64,000 nt of DNA from Hyperoodon ampullatus (lineage: Eukaryota; Chordata; Mammalia; Artiodactyla; Ziphiidae): NCBI GenBank assembly GCA_949752795.1, contig CATKHW010000012.1, positions 186,001 through 250,000 on the forward strand, read 5' to 3'. The notes beneath the pieces were generated by a model. It was not told where the DNA came from and searched no databases. It saw nothing but the letters and a program-made list of their open reading frames with translations. Below, piece by piece: positions 52,154-63,997 of this stretch. A program made the translations under genes and the position numbers. How positions within the stretch are numbered: position 1 is the first letter of the stretch; every line of letters begins with the position of its first letter.

Positions 52154-53891
52154 GGCTACACTTGAACTGAGTTAGGAAAGAGAACAGTGTCTCACATTTA
52201 GAAAACACTCTTATGCCTGCTTAAGGCGGAAGGAGAGGTGCGGTGATGCATAAAACCAGAGTTTGATATAAGCACAGGTACCGTTCCAAAAACCAACTAT
52301 GGAATAGACAAGACCTACACCTTCCTCAGTGAAAGGGACTCAAAACCCCATATTTCCCGCAGAGGAATATATCTGACTAGTAAGAATCTTAAAACCTATG
52401 GATTGATATGTCTCCGTAGGGAATCAAGTGTGTCTAGACTGGCATAATCAGGGCAGCGAGAATCAGCTCAAACCCACTATAAAAAGGAATTTCAAAAACA
52501 AAACAAAAAAACTGGGAAATTCTTTACAATTCCTTCAGGGTCTCTGATGAAACCTGGAATGACCATATTTACAACGACAGCTGGATGTTGCATAAGGCTG
52601 GACACTTGGGACTGAGAGGATTGGTGAGATTGGGTGAGCAAATGCAGACCCTTCAAAGCAATAATGCATGGCACCCATTCCATGGGTCCCAACTCTCCAG
52701 GTTGAAGGGAATATTACTACAGTTATAACATGTACCAGAATCCTAGAGAACGGCCACACTGTGAATACGAAAGGTTTCTAAAACTCAACGAATAGTCCCT
52801 CTCCTGGTGCTCCGGTTTGACTTTCCATCTGCTTTACTATCAACCTCCCAACTTGGAGAGACAGCCCCTTTAACCTCCTGGTTCGCACAGGTTGCCAATT
52901 TGGCAGAGGATGAAAGGGAAGAGGGAGAACCAATGAGAGAGTAGCTGTTAGGCATTTGAACGGGCACATATCACTGTAATTTCCCGGCAGGAAGAAGAAT
53001 TAACCAAAGTCTCAGCCACCAACCGGGAACCAGTATAGGTCCTGAACCAAAATTTTGGACTTGCGGTCAGCTCACCAAAAACGAGTTGAAAAATGGAGCT
53101 CAGGGGCACAGCAATTCACAAAATGGCCGAGTAATAAAGGACAACTATCGTCCAAAAATCTGTTGAGGGAAGGCAACGAGGCGGACTTGAAAGCGATGCA
53201 GAATAGCAGGAAACAGATTTCAAGAGGTACGTTGGAATCGCCTTTAAAGCACAGGAAGAGGGGCACAACATCGACAATGATGCACTTGGCCAAAAAGGGC
53301 GTATGCGTTTTCTCCTGAATATATTCAGGAGAAAACGCATACCCCCTTTTTGGCCAAGCATGCAAGCGGGCAATGCAAATCTGCACTACAAAGAAGTATC
53401 ACTTCCCACCGGTCAAAAGGGACATCCACAAAATATGTTAAAACCAGAAAGGCAAGAAAGGCCCTGGAGAACAGGGAGCCTTGTTATGCTGATGGGCGGG
53501 ATGTAAATTGCCAACTGCCTCTCTGGAGGAGTGCATTGTGTTCCCTAAAACAAGTAAACAACAGAGCTACAGAGCCAAGGGCACTTCCAGTCTAGGGAAT
53601 ATACTTTGGGAAAACTGAAAATCAATAAGACAGAGCCACCCCAAAATTTAGGGCTTCACTGCTTACAAGGACCTCAACTTGGGTACACCTTAAATATCCA
53701 AGGAAGTATAAAAATGGTTCAAAAAATGGTGGTACTTACGTACGATGAAATATCCCTCAGCCATGAAATCAATGTCATAAGACCAGTAGCAGCAAAATGG
53801 GTGGATTCAGGTACGATGATTCTAAGTGAAATAAGTCACACAGAAAAAGAAACTTATCATAAGATATCACTTATGAAGATCCTGTAAACAT
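52154..53891 (+). repeat. Satellite unit 31 (A-like front half)
   Basis: The front has ATGGATTGATATG and CCGTAGGGAATC as in type A. The palindrome at 53285-53358 has one mismatch (CATACCCCC). Confidence 0.95.
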
Positions 53892-55630
53892 GGCTACACT
53901 TGAACTGAGTTAGGAAAGAGAACAGTGTCTCACATTTAGAAAACACTCTTATGCCTGCTTAAGAGGGAAGGAGAGGTGGGGTGATGCATAAAACCAGAGT
54001 TTGATATAAGCACAGGAACCATTCCAAAAACCAACTATGGAATAGACAAGACCTACACCTTCCTCAGTGAAAGGGACTCTAAACCCCATATTTCACGTAG
54101 AGGAATATATCTGACTAGTAAAAATCTTAAAACCTATGTATTGATATGTCTTCGTAAGGCAATCAAGTGTGTCTAGACAGGCATAAACATGGCAGCGAGA
54201 ATCAGCTCAAACACACTATAAAAAGGAATTTCAAAAACAAAACAAAAAAACTGGGAAATTCTTTACAATTCCTTCAGGGTCTCTGATGAAACCTGGAATG
54301 ACCCTATCTACAACGACAGCTGGATGTGGCATAAGGCTGGACACTTGGGACTGAGAGGATTGGTGACATTGGGTGAGCAAATGCAGACCCTTTAAAGCAA
54401 TAATGCATGGCACACATTCCATGGGTCCCAACTCTCCAGGTTGAAGGGAATATTACTACAGTTATAACATGTACGGGAAACCTAGAGAACGGACACACTG
54501 TGAATATGAAAGGTTTCTAAAACTCAACGAATAGTCCCTCTCCTAGTGCTCCGGTTTGACTTTCCATCTGCTTTACTATCAATCTCCCAACTTGGAGAGA
54601 CAGCCCCTTTAACCTCCTGGTTCGCACAGGTTTCCAATTTGGCAGAGGATGAAAGGGAAGAGGGAGAACCAATGAGAGAGTAGCTGTTAGGCATTTGGAC
54701 GGGCACATATCACTGTAATTTCCAGGCAGGAAGAAGAATTAACCACAGTCTCAGCCCCCCACCGGGAACCAGCATAGGTCCTGAACCATAATTTTGGATT
54801 TGCGGTCAGCTCACCAAAAACGAGTTGAAAAATGGAGCTCAAGGGCACAGCAATTCACAAACTGGCCGAGTAATAAAGGACAACTATCGTCCAAAAATCT
54901 GTTGAGGGAAGGCAACGACGTGGACTTGAAAGCTAGGCAGAATAGCAAGAAACAGATTTCAAGTGGTACGTTGGAATTGACTTTAAAGCACAGGATGAGG
55001 GGCACAACTTCAACAATGATGCACTTGGGCAAAAAGGGCATATCCGTTTTCTCCTGAATATATTCAGGAGAAAACGCATACGCCTTTTTTGGCCAAGCAA
55101 GCAAGAGGGAAATGCAAATCTGCACTAAAAAGAAGTATCACTTCCCACTGTTCAAAAGGGATATCCACAAAATGTGTAAAATCCAGAAAAGCAAGACCGG
55201 CCCCGGAGAACAGGGAGGCTTGTTTTGCTGATGGGCGGGATGTAAACTGCCAACTGCATCTCTGGAGGAGTGCATTGTGTTCCCTAAAACAAGTAAACAA
55301 CAGAGCTACAGAGCCAAGGGCACTTCCAGTCTAGGGAATATACATTGGGAAACCTGAAAATCAATAAGACAGAGCCACCCCAAAATTTAGGGCTGCACTG
55401 CTTACAAGAACCTCAACTTGGGTACACCTTAAATATCCCAGGAAATATAAAAATGGTTCAAAAAATTGTGGTACTTCCGTACGATGGAATATCCCTCAGC
55501 CATGCAATCAATGGCATAAGACCAGTAGCAGCAAAATGAGTGGATTGAGGTATGATGCTTCTAAGTGAAATAAGTCACACAGAAAAAGAAACTTATATTA
55601 AGATATCACTTATGAAGATCCTGTAAACAT
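53892..55630 (+). repeat. Satellite unit 32 (degraded edge unit)
   Basis: It is the last complete unit and carries many private changes, especially after about 54700. The palindrome at 55024-55097 keeps its length but has several mismatches (GGGCATATCCG against CGCATACGCC). The ORF2 relic is stopped early (AAATGAGTGG). Confidence 0.95.
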
Positions 55631-55816
55631 GGCTACACTTGAACTCAGTTAAGAAAGAGAACATAGTCTCATCTTTGGAAAACACTCTGATGCCTGCTTA
55701 AGCGGGAATGAGAGGTGGGGTGATGCATAAAACAAGACTTTGATATAAGCACAGGTACCATTCCAAACACAAACTATGGAATAGACAAGACCTAAACCTT
55801 CGTCAGTGAAAGGGAC
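55631..55816 (+). repeat. Satellite unit 33, truncated
   Basis: Only the first 186 bp remain, ending at CAGTGAAAGGGAC inside the L1 3'UTR part. The next bases (CCGAGGCATC) belong to array 2. It is more diverged than inner units (AGCGGGAATGAG, CAAACACAAACTATGG). Confidence 0.93.
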
Positions 55817-55817
55817 C
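55816..55817. other. Junction between array 1 and array 2
   Basis: Array 1 sequence matches up to AAAGGGAC at 55816. From CCGAGGCATCTGTGAG at 55817 the sequence matches array 2 at 58543 and 61267. There is no intervening unique DNA and at most one or two bases of microhomology. Confidence 0.92.
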
Positions 55818-56450
55818 CGAGGCATCTGTGAGTTACCGTGAGCTGAGCCCCAGGCCAGCTGCTGCTGAAGTTTTCCCACCCTTCCCAGGTAAAACACCTG
55901 AATATGTACAAGGGCTTGAAAGCTTAGAGGAAGGGCCGTGGAGCCACACCAGCGACAGCATGCAGGCCAACTTGGTGCCTACAGGCCAGCCAGGATGGTC
56001 CTGGCCCTGGGCGCTCTTCTGGAAGCTTTCCATTGCCCTGCCTGAGATACCCCTCTTGTCCCTGCCCTCACTGCTTTTTTCCTTCCTCACCTCTGTCCGG
56101 AGAGAAATTCCAACGGAAGGTGTGGGTGATACATCCTCTTGTTTACACGTGGCATCCTGGCAACTCCTGCAGAAAGTCCAGCAGAGACCCACTCCCACCG
56201 GGCCACCCACAATGCCGTGGCCCCTCACTCCCTTCCACCAGCACAGCCCCGAGACTGCTGACGGGGCCGAGATCATGGAGTCAGGCACAGCTTCAGGGGC
56301 TATTGCTGCCTGAAGCGCTGTTTATATTGACCTCATCCCAGGCACACCTGTGGAGGGCAGGCCGGCAGGGTCAGGCTACCCAGGTCAGCTAATCCTCAGC
56401 CCTCAGGGAATCACATTGTTGAAAATGCACCTCGCTAAGGCAGAATAGAA
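55817..56450 (+). repeat. Array 2 unit 1: GC-rich block
   Basis: Its GC content is clearly higher than anything else in the window and it resembles gene-like or CpG-containing DNA, but I do not recognise it. The frame from 55828 starts with GTG and is stopped by TGA in GCCTGAAGCG (about 56311), where units 2 and 3 have GCCTGCAGCG. The opposite strand also has an open frame without ATG. A splice-donor-like CAGGTAAAA lies near 55887. Confidence 0.6.
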
Positions 56451-56910
56451 GCCAAGGAATAAAAGGACACAATGCCATTTGCAGCACCGTAGGTGTGTCT
56501 AGAGGTAATCACGTGACTTGAAGTAAGTCAGAAAGTGAAAGACACATATGATATCTTATCTCTTATAGGTGTGACCGAAAAATGGATACCAGGACAGATA
56601 TTTCCACGGAGAAGGGCAATCACAGATTCATTCAACAAACTTATGGTTCACCAATGGAAACGTGTGAGGGTAGGTTTCATTATGATATTGGGGTTAACAG
56701 ACATATACAAACACAGGTGACATATATAATGAACAAAGACCTACAGAATACCAAGAGAAGACTACTCAACATTCTGTCATAAGGTACATGGGAAAGGGAT
56801 TTCAGGAAGAACAGACATATGTATATGTGTAAAATAGCCACATCTTCCACACCTACAACAAGCCAAACACTGTAATCAAATTACCTGTAATAAAAAATTA
56901 AATTAAAAAC
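56451..56910 (+). repeat. Array 2 unit 1: first L1 3' tail (truncated)
   Basis: It starts with GCCAAGGAATAAAAGGAC and AATGCCATTTGCAGCA, which match the end of L1 ORF2. It continues through GAAGTAAGTCAGAAAG and a 3'UTR, and ends at AATAAA (56889-56894) and an A/T-rich tail. The 3'UTR is colinear with the one in array 1 units, so the two arrays carry the same older L1 type. The 5' side is cut off, as is usual for L1 copies. Confidence 0.8.
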
Positions 56911-57280
56911 ACGAACAAGAAGTAGTGAGACAAACTTGAGGGGCTTTCACCTGGCACATTCCATTCTAAATTCCTATCTAGAACACGACTTCCATTGAGG
57001 CTCTGTTGCCCCAGTAACCAGATTTGGTAAGGGAGAACTGCTGCCAGCTTGTGGCCGTTTCATAAAAGAGCAGCTTTTATCCCAGCGCTAATGGTCAGTT
57101 GATATTCAAAATCATTGCAGGCCTGTAAATGACACCTGCCCTGAAAACAAATCCTGGGTTCGTATATCGACCAAAAAATTCAAAGGATGTCCATATTTCA
57201 AAACGACAGTTTCAAAAGGCATATTTTACACACATTAGTGTTCTGCTTCTTTTTCTTTCTTTCTTTTTTTGTTAAAAAAA
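56911..57280 (+). repeat. Array 2 unit 1: unrecognised spacer with pyrimidine tract
   Basis: I find no recognisable gene. The stretch ends with a C/T run (57246-57270) followed by seven A residues directly before the second L1 fragment. Confidence 0.6.
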
Positions 57281-58269
57281 CGGGAATGGCAAAAAGCATC
57301 CCTCAGAATGGGCGAAAATATTTGCAAACGAGTCAATGGACAAAAGTTTAATCTCCAATATATATAAAGAGCTCATGCAGCTTAATATTAAAAAAAAAAC
57401 AACCCAATACAAAAATGGGCTGAAGATCTACAGAGACGTTTCTTCAAAGAAGACACAGAGATGGACAAGGCACATAAGAAAAGCTGCTCAACATCACTAA
57501 TTATTAGAGAAATGCAAATCAAAACTACAATGAGTTATCGCCTGACACCTGTTACAATTGGAATCATCAGAATATCTACAAACAACGAATTCTGGGGAGG
57601 GTGTCGACAAAAGGATCCCTCTTCCTACTAGTGGTGGAAATGTAAATTGATACAGTCACGATGGAGAACAGTATGGAGTTTCCTTAAAAAAACTAGAAAT
57701 AGAATTACCATATGATCCAGCAATCCCACTTCTGGGCATATACCCAGAGAAAACCATAAATCAAAAAGGCACATTCACCACAATGCTCATTTCAGCACTA
57801 TTTACGATAGCCAGGTAATGGAAGCAACCTAAATACCCACAGACAGACTAATGGATAAAGATGTGGTACATATATAAAATGGAATATTACTCAGCCATAA
57901 GAAGGAATGAAACTGGGTCATTTGTAGAGACGTCGATGGATCTAGAGACTGTCATACAGAATGAAGTAAGTCAGAAAGAGACAAACAAACATTGTATATT
58001 AATGCATATATGTGGAACCTAGAAAAATGGTACAGATGAACTGGTTTGCAGGGAAGAAATAGAGACACAGAGGTAGAGAACACACGTATGGACACCAAGT
58101 GTGGGAAGCCATGGGGAGGTGGTGTTGGGGTGAGTTGGGAGATTGGGATTGACCTGTATACATGTATATGCATAAAATACATAACTAATAATAACCTGCT
58201 GTATAAAAAATAAATAAAATTAAATTTCAAAATTTTAAACAATAAAATATAAAAATAAAACAGAAAAAA
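57281..58269 (+). pseudogene. Array 2 unit 1: 5'-truncated L1 (ORF2 C-terminus, 3'UTR, A-rich tail)
   Basis: It begins within ORF2 at CGGGAATGGCAAAAAGC and reads through typical motifs (GAGAAATGCAAATCAAAAC, TGGTGGAAATGTAAATTG, CCATATGATCCAGCAATCCC, GGAATATTACTCAGCC) to a TAG stop at 58020-58022. A 3'UTR and A/T-rich tail follow. Only the C-terminal region of the reverse transcriptase protein is represented and its frame is interrupted. It is a different, better preserved L1 type than the tail at 56451-56910 (GGGTCATTTGTAGAGACG instead of AATGCCATTTGCAG). Confidence 0.88.
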
Positions 58270-58542
58270 GTTCTTCCCTTCACACAGATGTATTTATATG
58301 AATGAATTATTTCCATGCTTATATCTATAAATACATAAAAGAGGAATAAAATCTAACTTGAACCAGAAAAGAAAAAAAAAAAAAACCTGAACACACGAGT
58401 TAGACAGAGGAAAACACAATCAGGGCACTTGCTCCATCGGTAAACAATTCTGAAATTGGTCAGAGGTGGGGAATCATCTCCCATAGAGCCAGCAGCCCAC
58501 TCCTATGCAAGGATCGTCCTCATTGCAAAGCGGGGGGCCATG
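58270..58542 (+). repeat. Array 2 unit 1: AT-rich end with A run
   Basis: An AT-rich stretch ends in 14 A residues (58372-58385), possibly the tail of a third, unrecognised retroelement. About 155 bp of mixed composition follow and lead into the next unit at CATGCCGAGG. Confidence 0.6.
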
Positions 58543-59176
58543 CCGAGGCATCTGTGAGTAACCGTGAGGTGAGCCCCAGGCCAGCTGCTGTTGAACTTTT
58601 CCCACCCTTCCCAGGTAAAACACCTGAATATGTACAAGGGCTTGAAAGCCTAGAGGAAGGGCCGTGGAGCCACACCAGTGACAGCACGCAGGCCAACTTG
58701 GTGCCTGCAGGCCAGTCAGGATGCTCCTGGCCCTGGGCGCTCTTCTGGAAGCTTTCCATGGTCCTGCCTGAGATACCCCTCCTGTCCCGGCCCCCACTGC
58801 TTTTTTCCTTCCTCACCTCTGTCCGGAGAGAAATTCCAGCGGAAGGTATGGGTGACACATCCTCTTCATTACAGGTGGAAGCCTGGCAACTCCTGCAGAA
58901 AGTCCAGCAGAGACCCACTCACACCGGGCCACCCACAAAGCCGTGGCCCCTCACTCCCTCCCACCAGCACAGCCCCGACACTGCTGACGGGGCAGAGAAT
59001 ATGGAGTCAGGCACAGCTTCAGGGGCTATTGCTGCCTGCAGCGCTGTTTATATTGACCTCAACCCAGGCACACCTGGGGAGGGCCGGCCGGCAGGGTCAG
59101 GCTACCCAGGTCAGCTAATCCTCAGCCCTCAGGGAATCACATTGTTGAAAATGGACCTCGCTAAGGCAGAATAGAA
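58543..59176 (+). repeat. Array 2 unit 2: GC-rich block with 206-codon open frame
   Basis: The frame 58554-59174 is open for 206 codons but begins at GTG. Against unit 3 I count about 15 substitutions, of which about 11 change the amino acid, as expected of untranslated DNA. No known domain, signal peptide or membrane segment is apparent. Confidence 0.6.
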
Positions 59177-59643
59177 GCCAAGGAATAAAAGGACACAATG
59201 CCATTTGTAGCACCGTAGGTGTGTCTAGAGGTAAGCACGTGAGTTGTTGTAAGTCAGAAAGTGAAAGACACATATCATATCATATCTCTTATAGGTGTGA
59301 CCGAAAAATGGATACCAGGGCAGATATTTCCACGGAGAAGGGCAATCAGAGATTCATTCAACAAACTTATGGTTCACCAATGGAAAGGTGTGAGGATTGG
59401 TTTCATTATGATATTGGGGTTAACAGACATATACAAACACAGGTGACATATATAATCACCAAATACCTACAGAATACCAAGAGAAGACTACTCAACATTC
59501 TGTCATAAGGTACATGGGAAAAGGATCCCAGGAAGAGTAGACATATGTGTATCTGTAAAAGAACCACATCTTCCACACCTACAACAAGCCAAACATTGTA
59601 ATCAAATTTGCTGTAATAAAAAATAAAAAATTAAATTAAAAAC
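59177..59643 (+). repeat. Array 2 unit 2: first L1 3' tail
   Basis: It differs from unit 1 by small changes and an extra AT-rich stretch of about 7 bases in its poly(A) end. Confidence 0.8.
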
Positions 59644-60013
59644 ACGAACAAGAAGTAGTGAGGCAAACATGAGGGGCTTTCTCCTGGCACATTCCATTCT
59701 AAATTCCAATGTAGAACACGACTTCCATTGAGGCTCTGTTGCCCCAGTAACCAGATTTGGTAAGGGAGACCTGCTGCCACCTTGTGGCCGTTTCACACAA
59801 CAGCAGCTTTAATCCCAGCGCTAATGGTCAGTTGATATTCAAAATCATTGCAGGCCTGTAAATGACACCTGCCCTGAAAACAAATCCTGGGTTCATATAT
59901 CGACCAAAAAATTCAAAGGATGTCCATATTTCAAAACGACAGTTTCAAAAGGCATATTTTACACACATTAGTGTTCTGCTTCTTTTCCTTTCTTTCTTTT
60001 TTTGTTAAAAAAA
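59644..60013 (+). repeat. Array 2 unit 2: unrecognised spacer
   Basis: It has CACACAACAGCAGC like unit 3 where unit 1 has CATAAAAGAGCAGC. The pyrimidine run is TTCTTTTCCTTTCTTTC. Confidence 0.6.
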
Positions 60014-60994
60014 CGGGAATGGCAAAAAGCATCCCTCAGAATGGGCGAAAATATTTGCAAACGAATCAATGGACAAAAGTTTAATCTCCAATATATATAA
60101 AGAGCTCATGCAGCTTAATATTAAAAAAACAAACAACCCAATACAAAAGTGGGCAGAAGATCTAAAGAGACGTTTCTTCAAAGAAGACACAGAGATGGCC
60201 AAGACGCACATGAAAAGCTGCTCAACATCACTAATTATTAGAGAAATGCAAATCAAAACTACAATGAGGTATCACCTCACACCTGTTAGAATCGGCATCA
60301 TCAGAAAATCTACAAACAACGAATTCTGGGGAGGGTGTGGACAAAAGGATCCCTCTTCCACTATTGGTGGAAATGTACATTGATACAGTCACGATGGAGA
60401 ACAATATGGAGTTTCCTTAAAAAAACTAGAAATAGAATTACCATATGATTCAGCAATCCCACTTCTGGGCATATACCCAGAGAAAACCATAAATCAAAAA
60501 GGCACATTCACCACAATGCTCATTTCAGCACTATTTACGATAGCCAGGTAATGGAAGCAACCTAAATACCCACAGACAGACGAATGGATAAAGATGTGGT
60601 ACATATATAAAATGGAATATTACTCAGCCATAAGAAGGAATGAAACTGGGTCATTTGTAGAGACGTCGATGGATCTAAAGACTGTCATACAGAATGAAGT
60701 ATGTCAGAAAGAGACAAACAAATATTGTATATTAATGCATATATGTGGAACCTAGAAAAATGGTACAGATGAACTGGTTTGCAGGGAAGAAATAGAGACA
60801 CAGAGGTAGAGAACACACGTATGGACACCAAGTGTGGGAAGCCATGGGGAGGTGGTGTTGGGGTGAGTTGGGAGATTGGGATTGACCTGTATACATGTAT
60901 ATGCATAAAATACATAACTAATAATAACCTGCTGTATAAAAAATAAATAAAATTAAATTTTAAACAATAAAATATAAAAATAAAACAGAAAAAA
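60014..60994 (+). pseudogene. Array 2 unit 2: 5'-truncated L1 fragment
   Basis: The ORF2 frame is open over 104 codons from an internal ATG at 60069 to 60383, including a [14 protein letters not shown] segment, before the relic is interrupted. The 3' end lacks the short TCAAAAT stretch present in unit 1. Confidence 0.88.
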
Positions 60995-61266
60995 GTTCTT
61001 CCCTTCACACAGATGTATTTATATGAATGAATTATTTCCATTCTTATATCTATAAATACATAAAAGAGGAATAAAATCTAACTTGAACCAGAAAAGAAAA
61101 AAAAAAAAACCTGAACACACGAGTTAGACAGAGGAAAACACAATCAGGGCACTTTCTCCATCGGTAAACAATTCTGAAATTGGTCAGAGGTGGGGAATCA
61201 TCTCCCATAGAGCCAGCAGCCCACTCCTACGCAAGGAGCGTCCTCATTGCAAAGCGGGGGGCCATG
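60995..61266 (+). repeat. Array 2 unit 2: AT-rich end with A run
   Basis: The A run (61097-61109) is one base shorter than in unit 1. Confidence 0.6.
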
Positions 61267-61900
61267 CCGAGGCATCTGTGAGTAACCGTGAGCTGAGCCC
61301 CAGGCCAGCTGCTGTTGAACTTTTCCCACCCTTCCCTGGTAAAACACATGAATATGTACAAGGGCTTGAAAGCCTAGAGGAAGGGCCGTGGAGCCACACC
61401 AGCGACAGCACGCAGGCCAACTTGGTGCCTGCAGGCCTGTCAGGATGGTCCTGGCCCTGGGCGCTCTTCTGGAAGCTTTCCATTGCCCTGCCTGAGATAC
61501 CCCTCCTGTCCCGGCACCCTCTGCTTTTTTCCTTCCTCACCTCTGTCCGGAGAGAAATTCCAGCGGAAGGTATGGGTGCCACAGCCTCTTCTTTACAGGT
61601 GGAAGCCTGGCAACTCCTGCAGAAAGTCCAGCAGAGACCCACTCACACCGGGCCACCCGCAAAGCCGTGGCCCCTCACTCCCTCCCACCAGCACAGCCCC
61701 GACACTGCTGACGGGGCAGAGAATATGGAGTCAGGCACAGCTTCAGGGGCTATTGCTGCCTGCAGCGCTGTTTATATTGACCTCAACCCAGGCACACCTG
61801 GGGAGGGCCGGACGGCAGGGTCAGGCTACCCAGGTCAGCTAATCCTCAGCCCTCAGGGAATCACATTGTTGAAAATGGACCTCGCTAAGGCAGAATAGAA
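61267..61900 (+). repeat. Array 2 unit 3: GC-rich block with 206-codon open frame
   Basis: The frame 61278-61898 has the same length as in unit 2 and also begins at GTG. Several changes are radical (proline to histidine, cysteine to tryptophan), arguing against a conserved protein. Confidence 0.6.
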
Positions 61901-62367
61901 GCCAAGGAATAAAAGGACACAATGCCATTTGCAGCACCGTAGGTGTGTCTAGAGGTAAGCACGTGACTTTTAATAAGTCAGAAAGTGAAAGACACATATC
62001 ATATCATATCTCTTATAGGTGTGACCGAAAAATGGATACCAGGGCAGATATTACCACGGAGAAGGGCAATCAGAGATTCATTCAAAAAACTTATGGTTCA
62101 CCAATGGAAAGGTGTGAGGATTGGTTTCATTATGATATTGGGGTTAACAGACATATACAAACACAGGTGACATATATAATCACCAAAGACTTACAGAATA
62201 GTAAAAGAAGACTACTCAACATTCTGTCATAAGGTACATGGGAAAAGGATTTCAGGAATAAGAGACATATGTATATGTGTAAAAGAGCCACATCTTCCAC
62301 ACCTACAACAAGCCAAACACTGTAATCAAATTACCTGTAATAAAAAATAAAAAATTAAATTAAAAAC
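61901..62367 (+). repeat. Array 2 unit 3: first L1 3' tail
   Basis: It resembles unit 2, including the longer AT-rich end. Confidence 0.8.
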
Positions 62368-62736
62368 ACGAACAAGAAGTAGTGAGACAAACTTGAGGGG
62401 CTTTCTCTTGGCACATTCCATTCTAAATTCCAATCTAGAACAGGACATCCATTGAGGCTCTGTTGCCCCAGTAACCAGATTTGGTAAGGGAGAACTGCTG
62501 CCAGCTTGTGGCCGTTTCACACAACAGCAGCTTTAATCCCAGCGCTAATGGTCAGTTGATATTCAAAATCATTGCAGGCCTGTAAATGACACCTGCCCTG
62601 AAAAAAATCCTGGATTCATATATCGACCAAAAAATTCAAAGGATGTCCATATTTCAAAACGACAGTTTCAAAAGGCATATTTTACACACATTAGTGTTCT
62701 GCTTCTTTTTCTTTCTTTCTTTTTTTGTTAAAAAAA
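62368..62736 (+). repeat. Array 2 unit 3: unrecognised spacer
   Basis: It has GAAAAAAATCCTGG where units 1 and 2 have GAAAACAAATCCTGG; otherwise it is as in unit 2. Confidence 0.6.
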
Positions 62737-63726
62737 CGGGAATGGCAAAAAGCATCCCTCAGAATGGGCAAAAATATTTGCAAACGAATCAATGGACAAA
62801 TGTTTAATCTCCAATATATATAAAGAGCTCATAAAGCTTAATATTAAAAAAACAAACAACCCAATACAAAAATGGGCAGAAGATCTAAAGAGACGTTTCT
62901 TCAAAGAAGACACAGAGATGGCCAAGACGCACATGAAAAGCTGCTCAACATCACTAATTATTAGAGAAATGCAAATCAAAACTACAATGAGGTATCACCT
63001 CACACCTGTTAGAATCGGCATCAACAGAAAATCTACAAACAACGAATTCTGGGGAGGGTGGGGTCAAAAGGATCCCTCTTCCACTAGTGGTGGAAATGTA
63101 AATTGATACAGTCACGATGGAGAACAGTATGGAGTTTCCTTAAAAAAACTAGAAATAGAATTACCATATGATCCAGCAATCCCACTTCTGGGCATATACC
63201 CAGAGAAAACCATAAATCAAAAAGCCACATTCACCACAATGCTCATTTCAGCACTATTTACGATAGTCAGGTAATGGAAGCAACCTAAATACCCACAGAC
63301 AGACGAATGGATAAAGATGTGGTACATATATAAAATGGAATATTACTCAGCCATAAGAAGGAATGAAACTGGGTCATTTGTAGAGACGTCGATGGATCTA
63401 GAGACTGTCTTACAGAATGAAGTAAGTCAGAAAGAGAAAAACAAATATTGTATATTAATGCATATATGCGGAACCTAGAAAAATGGTACAGTTGAACTGC
63501 TTTGCAGGGAATAAATAGAGACACAGAGGTAGAGAACACACGTATGGACACCAAGTGTGGGAAGCCATGGGGAGGTGGTGTTGGGATGATTTGGGAGACT
63601 GGGATTGACCTGTATACATGTATATGCATAAAATACATAACTAATAATAATCTGCTGTATAAAAAAATAAATAAAATTAAATTTCAAAATTTTTAAAAAT
63701 AAAATTTAAAAATAAAACAGAAAAAA
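62737..63726 (+). pseudogene. Array 2 unit 3: 5'-truncated L1 fragment
   Basis: The ORF2 C-terminal relic is open over 104 codons from ATG at 62792 to 63106. Its A/T-rich end differs from units 1 and 2 (ATTTTTAAAAATAAAATT), which accounts for part of the length difference. Confidence 0.88.
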
Positions 63727-63997
63727 GTTCTTCCCTTCACACAGATGTATTTATATGAATGAATTATTTCCATGCTTATATCTATAAATACATAAAAGAG
63801 GAATAAAATCTAACTTGAACCAAAAAAGAAAAAAAAAAAAACCTGAACCCACGAGTTAGACAGAGGAAAACACAATCAGGGCACTTGCTCCATCGGTAAA
63901 CACTTCTGAAATTGGTCAGAGGTGGGGAATCATCCCCCATAGAGCCAGCAGCCCACTCCTATGCAAGGAGCGTCCTCACTGCAAAGGGGGGTCCATG
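63727..63997 (+). repeat. Array 2 unit 3: AT-rich end with A run
   Basis: It ends in GGTCCATGCCG, where the other units have GGGCCATGCCG. A further unit evidently continues beyond the window, as its first three bases are at 63998-64000. Confidence 0.6.

Larger units (their letters stand above)
1..55816 (+). repeat. Array 1: L1-derived satellite, 32 full units of about 1738 bp plus one partial
   Basis: The sequence repeats head to tail, with unit starts (taken just after the L1 ORF2 stop relic) spaced 1736-1741 bp apart. Each unit reads: L1 3'UTR and A-rich tail (unit positions 1 to about 360), unrecognised core (about 361-1134), 74-bp palindrome (about 1132-1206), L1 ORF2 C-terminal relic (about 1207-1738). 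Length and L1 content match what I remember of the common cetacean satellite of non-delphinoid whales. Such arrays make up heterochromatin and encode no protein. Variation between units is mostly scattered substitutions and 1-3 bp indels, with shared variants marking subfamilies. The repeat is certain; the cetacean name is an inference. Confidence 0.95.

Noticed and set aside
1..55816. CENP-B box in array 1
   Set aside because: I looked by eye for the TTCG....A..CGGG pattern on both strands of a unit and found only partial matches such as TTCGACAATG; a motif scan would settle it.
55887..55900. Splice-donor-like CAGGTAAAA in the GC-rich block
   Set aside because: A single short match with no exon or partner acceptor is not evidence of a gene.
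58554..59174. 206-codon frame in array 2 as a gene
   Set aside because: It has no ATG start, an early stop in unit 1, a mostly replacement-type substitution pattern between units 2 and 3, and no recognised domain.
60069..60383. 104-codon ATG-initiated frame as an independent gene
   Set aside because: It is the C-terminal part of L1 ORF2 in a 5'-truncated copy; the ATG is an internal methionine codon.
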